A stretch of DNA of 64,000 bases, taken from assembly GCA_027922465.2 (NCBI GenBank), contig BQMF02000025.1, positions 1,398,501 through 1,462,500 on the forward strand, in the 5' to 3' direction. The stretch comes from Turritopsis dohrnii. Lineage: Eukaryota; Cnidaria; Hydrozoa; Anthoathecata; Oceaniidae. Of this stretch, positions 59,047-64,000 are shown in pieces (position 1 is the stretch's first letter; every line of letters begins with the position of its first letter). The position numbers and the translations under genes were made by a program. The notes under the pieces were generated by a model, which worked only from the letters and a program-made list of their open reading frames with translations, made no database searches and was not told the origin of the DNA.

Positions 59047-59227
59047 AAGGGGAAGAAGAACATTCAGTTGAATTGTAAGGCCATATCTTTAACCCATTAT
59101 TCAACATTGCCATATAAATTATCCGCAAAAACAAGATGCACATGATCACAACCAGAATGCAAATGCAAAATGCAAATGGGTAACTGGACTTCAACTGGGC
59201 TTCTTCCCAAGCTGGACAATGTTTTAT
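59035..59227 (-). CDS. Membrane-anchor exon of Myb copy 2 (start displaced)
   Basis: Homologue of copy 1 exon 1. The frame has CPAWEEAQLKSSYPFAF, a long hydrophobic span CICILVVIMCILFLRIIY, then WPYNSTECSSSPSPAK and donor GTATGG in the same phase 1. Copy 1 has an ATG 18 bases before CPAW; here a 4-base difference near 59,225 puts the equivalent ATG (59,240) out of frame and a TGA lies in frame at 59,228. It either uses another upstream exon or is broken. The anchor is conserved in kind (hydrophobic, then a Ser/Pro linker), though the residues differ. Confidence 0.5.
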
Positions 59228-59239
59228 TCATTCTCTTCA

Positions 59240-59911
59240 TTTTTTCAATAGGGAGAACAGTTAAACAAATCTTTCTGTATGGCCTTTAGTAGTTCATTAT
59301 GGATTATTGATGTTTTTGTGAAAAAACTTGCTGTGACTACCCGCTTCTAACAACAGACTGGACGTAAATCTCCAGATAGCAAAGTACATTTTATTAAGTT
59401 TGAAAGGAAAAAACATTCCAACAACCAGATTTACTTAATCAAAACAGAACACTCTAAATATGACAGCTCAAAATCTAACATATTTTAAGGAGAATATATT
59501 GCAATATTTCATAAATATACTCTATACTTTTCTTGTTTTGCTTTTAGGACTTTTTTTTAGGACTCAACTGGATAGAATTCATTTAACCTTCTTTTACAGG
59601 GTGACACACACTCCGTAGGATGACTATGTACTACAACATAATACCAGGACCAAGACTCCATATAAACACAGTTATGATTGATTTATGACGAATGACATTG
59701 AAAGACAATAATTAAATAAATAAATTAATAGATAGAAAAAAACAAATAACCTACCAAAAGCATAACCATTTGTTTATATCATATGTTTACAGATTGGAAT
59801 TATCATGTCAGCAACGGAACAAAAATTACTTTTTGATTGGTGGCTCTCTAATTAGTTCATACACTAAGTATCGTTCAACAGGCGAAGTAAATGAGATGCA
59901 CCAATCAGGTT
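59240..59911. other. Gene-free interval
   Basis: AT-rich. No feature recognised beyond short homopolymers. Confidence 0.4.
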
Positions 59912-59924
59912 TTAAGGTTTTCTT

Positions 59925-60169
59925 ACTATGTAATTTCCAAAAGAACCTTTGAAATCCCTTTTTAACAGTCCTCGACGCCCATATTTTGTGCGCTTGGAAG
60001 TAGGATTTGATTCTACTTTTTCAGGTGGTCGCACGGCCATGTAGCATGCAAGCCAATAAAATTTCAAGAAAAATGTAAACATTGCAAAAAATCGTAAACA
60101 CTGCGCATAAAAGAAATGCTCAACACTACAAGAAGTTTTCCGTTCAATAGGATAGGATAGTTTCAACAA
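59925..60169 (-). CDS. Possible exon with one hydrophobic span, unrecognised
   Basis: ATG-led frame of 85 codons. Residues around FAMFTFFLKFYWLACYMA are hydrophobic and are followed by a basic stretch VRPPEKVESNPTSKRTKYG and RRGLLKRDFK. A possible donor (CAAAG|GTTCTT) lies near its end. It lies about 0.7 kb upstream of the Myb anchor exon and has the same general plan (anchor, then basic linker), but no sequence similarity is evident. It could be chance. Confidence 0.25.
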
Positions 60170-60928
60170 AACTTCAATGCTTGTTAAAAAATCATGAAAA
60201 GTGTATTAATTGAATATAAAAAAACTCTATACCTGAACACTGTTTTGAAGAAGCAACAAGCTTCATAGTTTTATATCTGCCACATATAGATCACATATAG
60301 AGTTCTGCATCTCAAAACCACTTACACACAGTAAAATAGATATATCAGATAGTATACCAGTTAGTAATGAACGAAATTTCTCAAAATGAATAAACAACTA
60401 ACGTTTCACAACTTACCAAAGAGAAACACCTACTTGATAACCAAAACAAGACGAACGAGAGATGTGAGTGCACTAAGAAATAATCTTCCAATACAACAAT
60501 TGATATAAACCAGTCACTTCTGTAGGTGGAAACAGTGGAAAAACTAAAACTAAATATTTAGAAAAAATTATTTTAATGGAACATCTAAATAAATTTCTAT
60601 TGGAGATGATAAATTTAATAGAAAACCATAAAGACACATTAGAAGCTCATGAAAATATAAAGTGAAATAAACAACCAGAGTTATGCACAATGAAAACAAC
60701 AAATTATGCTGCGGTATTAATTTAAAACTGAATAAAACCAACAAGGGGATTCAGAAGGAGTCAGAGCTTCTCAAGGAAAATGTTATTTTTGCGAATGTGC
60801 ACAAAGTGCTATGCATGATCTTAATATAACTCAGAAGTAGCAGTGAAAATCACTATTTCCATGCTTCCATGTCACATTGTCAAACCGATGGGTGCTTGGT
60901 AAGTACAAGGAAATAGTTAATAAGAAAA
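60170..60928. other. Gene-free interval
   Basis: AT-rich, no feature recognised. Confidence 0.4.
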
Positions 60929-61334
60929 AGGGTTCGTACAACATCTGATAAAAAAAATCCCTGACTTTTATTGAATTTTGATCATTTTTCCCTGACCAAA
61001 ACATAAAAAAAGTACCTTTTTGCCATGACTTTTCCCATAATTTTCCATGACCAAGTCATAAAAAAATGCGTGGAAACATTTGATATCTAATAACCAAAAC
61101 AAGAAATTTGAATCAGTTTAATGCTCGAAGATAAAAGAATAAGATATGAATCAGGTTAAACATAAAGTAAAATAATATAGCGATAATTCATATTCATATC
61201 AATGATCATTCGTAATCAACTAATTTTTCCATGAATTTTCCTTTAAAACCTAGTTTTTTCCAGACTTTGAAAAAGTTCCATGACTTTCCCCAAAAACTCA
61301 ATTTTCTCCGACTTTCCATGACTGTACGAACCCT
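60929..61334. mobile_element. MITE with AGGGTTCGTAC termini
   Basis: 406 bases with perfect 11-base inverted ends, AGGGTTCGTAC and GTACGAACCCT. The interior has several copies of TCCCTGAC and CCATGACTTTTCC, the pattern of a well-known group of animal MITEs found in cnidarians and fish. No ORF. No obvious target duplication. Confidence 0.75.
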
Positions 61335-63013
61335 GAAGAAAGGTGCACAGAGTGTTGGGGTGGTTATCATCATCATATAATTACTTATAATAGTATCCTG
61401 GGTAAAACTTTTTACGTCTAAATTCGAAAACGATGTATGCTAAACCTGTTGAAAATAGGTGACGAAAAATATAATCAAGGTGTGCAAACCATGTGACGAA
61501 AAGTTTTGCTTTGAACTATTATTGATTATAAAAACCATTGATCGGAATTCAATTAGGACATGATGGTATTTTCGACTGCCCAGATAAAAACCTCAGTAAA
61601 AACTCATACATAATTACTTTTCATATTATTACCATAATTAAGGGTCATAACCACTATAAAGCATGATCACCCAACACAAAATTTTCTTCCCAGCCAAAAT
61701 AATATTATAATGTAAACATTCAAAAACCATTCAGTGTGTTGTTTTTAACTTACATTGTGCTCTTTGTTTTGACAAAATGGCATCCTCAGATTAAATTGGT
61801 AAAAAAAATATCCCTGCTGTTTAAAAAATTAAAGATGAATCACAAGGCTTCCTTCTTCACCTATCCTTTTTCCCTCGCTGGTAAAGGCAACACAAACGTT
61901 ACGTTAAATGATCACAGGGGTCATGCCATTAGTATAACGAAAAACCCTTACCATGATATCTAGAGGGGTCTTAGCCCCTCCCCCCAAAGAAAATAGGTCC
62001 TCCCAATAGATCAGACCATTCAATATTCAATGTGTCAAAATGTTATTAAAATAACAGAACAAAATCAAGGACCAACAACAAAAATGCCTAGTTTCATCAA
62101 AAATGATAACATGCAAGAGAACATGCCACAATCAATACTGTCCGCAGTTCTTTTCTGAAAATATCTGAAAAGGATTGTTTGAAATGGTTAATAATGATCT
62201 CTTGGAAAACCTTTTTGGCAGAACTAATACATCAATAAAAACTATCTAATTATGTTCTATAAATAATAAAAATCAGGTTAGCTGTAAGAGTTTCAAGTTT
62301 CAAGTTTCCTTAGGTCCTCCCCAAAGGATTAGGTACATAAGTACATACTACATGTTCATAAGGATTTTACTGACAAACTTGATTTAAATGATGTAGACAA
62401 TGAATTTGTAGGTGCTAGACAGTATCAATACAACATTTTTGGCACATTTTGACTTTATTTTATAGTTAAGGGACAATTATATCATATTATTAGTATCCGA
62501 TCAAAAATTTTGAAAAGACCAACAGGTGGGGCCCACTTAGATACTACATATATTTGCCCCTTGGTTACAGTTGCATATGGTAAAGATTCTTATTGAACTC
62601 TGACATGAAAATAAATTTTGAAATCTTGTTTATGTCATTAAAGAGTAACAATAAAGTAACTAAAATGTTTTTTGTGTAATTCCCTGCATATCCTGAGTCT
62701 CAGTGATCCTGCAAAATCAATATGACCGATTTACGTCATTTAAGTAAAAGGTAAATTTAGGTAAATGAAAATTAAGTTCAATTCTTACATAAATAACAAC
62801 AACAAAATTAATAAGATAAATTTTCAAGCAATTTTTTATGTCCAGGGTACAGTCCCAAAGACTCAATCTTCTAAGGAGTTGCTAAGCTCAATCTTTGAAC
62901 AATTGTTTTCAAAAGCAAAAAAAAAAAAAAAAAATGTATAAGTACTGGAATGAAAGTACAAAGAATGAATTTTTTTCAGTAGCTTTGCAATGTGCAATAA
63001 CAAATGAAATACA
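61335..63013. other. Gene-free interval
   Basis: AT-rich. The 75-codon plus frame at 61,736-61,963 has a hydrophobic start but no recognisable domain. An A-run of about 18 lies near 62,917-62,935. Nothing else is supported. Confidence 0.4.
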
Positions 63014-63017
63014 TTAA

Positions 63018-63823
63018 GGTGTGAGTAAGCGAAAAAAGCGTGTTTTTGTTTTTTAATTAATCCTTTTGACAGGAATATGTTTATATCAAGTATGATACCT
63101 TTTTGGAAAGCTTATTTACATCTCTTAAAGCTTATGTTAAAAATTTTGAGGTAAACTTTTAAATTTTACAGTGAGTCAAAGAAAATAAACCTTGTACAAA
63201 CGTAGCTCCATTTACAAAACAAGTTAAGTTTGACTTGTGTGTTGTACACTTTTGTAATCACAAAACATAGAGTGCAAAACGCTTTTTTTTGTTTTTACTC
63301 AAATAAATTACTTTCAGAGTTATTTTCAGTTTCTCTAAAACCTTGTTTTTTGTTTTCATTTTTTTTGCTTACAAGCGTATAACTCCTGTTCTGTTCAAAA
63401 TTAAGATACAAAAATAAGCGTTTTAGGTCGATCGTTTAGCTTCTCAGTAAGCCAAATCTCAATATACAAGCTTTTTTAGTTTTGTAAATGGAACATCAAA
63501 CATAAGTGGCTGTGACACGAAAAATGAATACTGAAAAAAGAGCCTCAAAGATTTTTCTTTATTGCGTGAACTAATTAATTATTTATGAAACGGAATTTTG
63601 AAACAAAAGGATCAATACGCAACATGATCAATATGCATTATATTTTTATGATCTTTAATGTACACAAATGAGCTGCTAATACAACGCTTTTGGAAAATAA
63701 ACAGACTTCCCAACCACTTTCTGACAAAATAGTTTCACCATTGGAAAATTCAGAGTTCCTTTCATCCTGTTGTGCAAAAAAAAATTTTCAGGAAAGTCAA
63801 TGATTTTTTCCCTTACTCACACC
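63018..63823. mobile_element. TTAA-flanked MITE (Kolobok- or piggyBac-type target)
   Basis: 806 bases with inverted ends GGTGTGAGTAAGCGAAAAAA and TTTTTTCCCTTACTCACACC (one mismatch or indel). TTAA stands on both sides (63,014-63,017 and 63,824-63,827), the target duplication of Kolobok and piggyBac families. No transposase frame, so it is non-autonomous. Confidence 0.75.
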
Positions 63824-63827
63824 TTAA

Positions 63828-64000
63828 CTATGTAATTAACAAAGTGCACCAAGTTTGCAATCTTTTAATGGAGCAATTCAAATTTCAAATATTTGATATT
63901 CAAATTTTATGATAGGGCAACACCTCTCTCTGATTATCATTCTGTTTTATATTGTAACGAAAATTATCGTATTGGGTTGATTTACTCAGGTAACATGTAT
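63828..64000. other. Right end of window
   Basis: AT-rich, no feature recognised. Confidence 0.4.

Noticed and set aside
61736..61963. 75-codon ORF with hydrophobic start
   Set aside because: No splice context, domain or homologue in the window; probably chance in AT-rich DNA.

Overview
The window looks like a nuclear segment from an early-branching animal, most likely a cnidarian (coral or anemone type). The basis is strong AT-richness, GT-AG introns, an animal GH18 chitinase leader exon, several MITEs, a non-LTR retrotransposon, an IS3-like (IS3EU-type) DDE transposase and Helitron-like replication genes. The organism call is inference. No rRNA, tRNA, CRISPR array or bacterial operon was seen. 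| Layout: 1-622 is unique flank. 623-24,292 is a direct tandem array of a ~6.24-kb unit (three full copies and one partial). Each unit carries the first coding exon of a secreted GH18 chitinase, with signal peptide and a clean splice donor, but no catalytic exon that I could find; the full units also carry a ~364-bp MITE. 24,358-35,752 is a very large palindromic transposon with arms of about 4.3 kb (after removing one insertion). Each arm holds a convergent pair of genes, a DDE transposase and a HECT-type ubiquitin ligase, both with inactivating lesions that the two arms share. A 5'-truncated non-LTR retrotransposon (about 31,288-34,086) sits in the right arm. 35,753-38,470 is MITEs, a tandem repeat and a tiny ORF. 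39,100-52,000 is a graveyard of at least three, probably four, minus-strand copies of an intron-containing Helitron-like replicase gene. 54,279-59,240 holds two minus-strand tandem copies of a Myb/SANT gene whose first exon encodes a membrane anchor. 59,240-64,000 is mostly non-coding with two further MITEs, one flanked by TTAA. | The genes do not form one pathway; most of the window is mobile DNA in different states of decay. The strongest candidates for something new are (1) the gene-bearing palindromic transposon that pairs a transposase with a HECT ligase, (2) the predicted membrane-tethered Myb protein pair, and (3) the chitinase leader-exon array.
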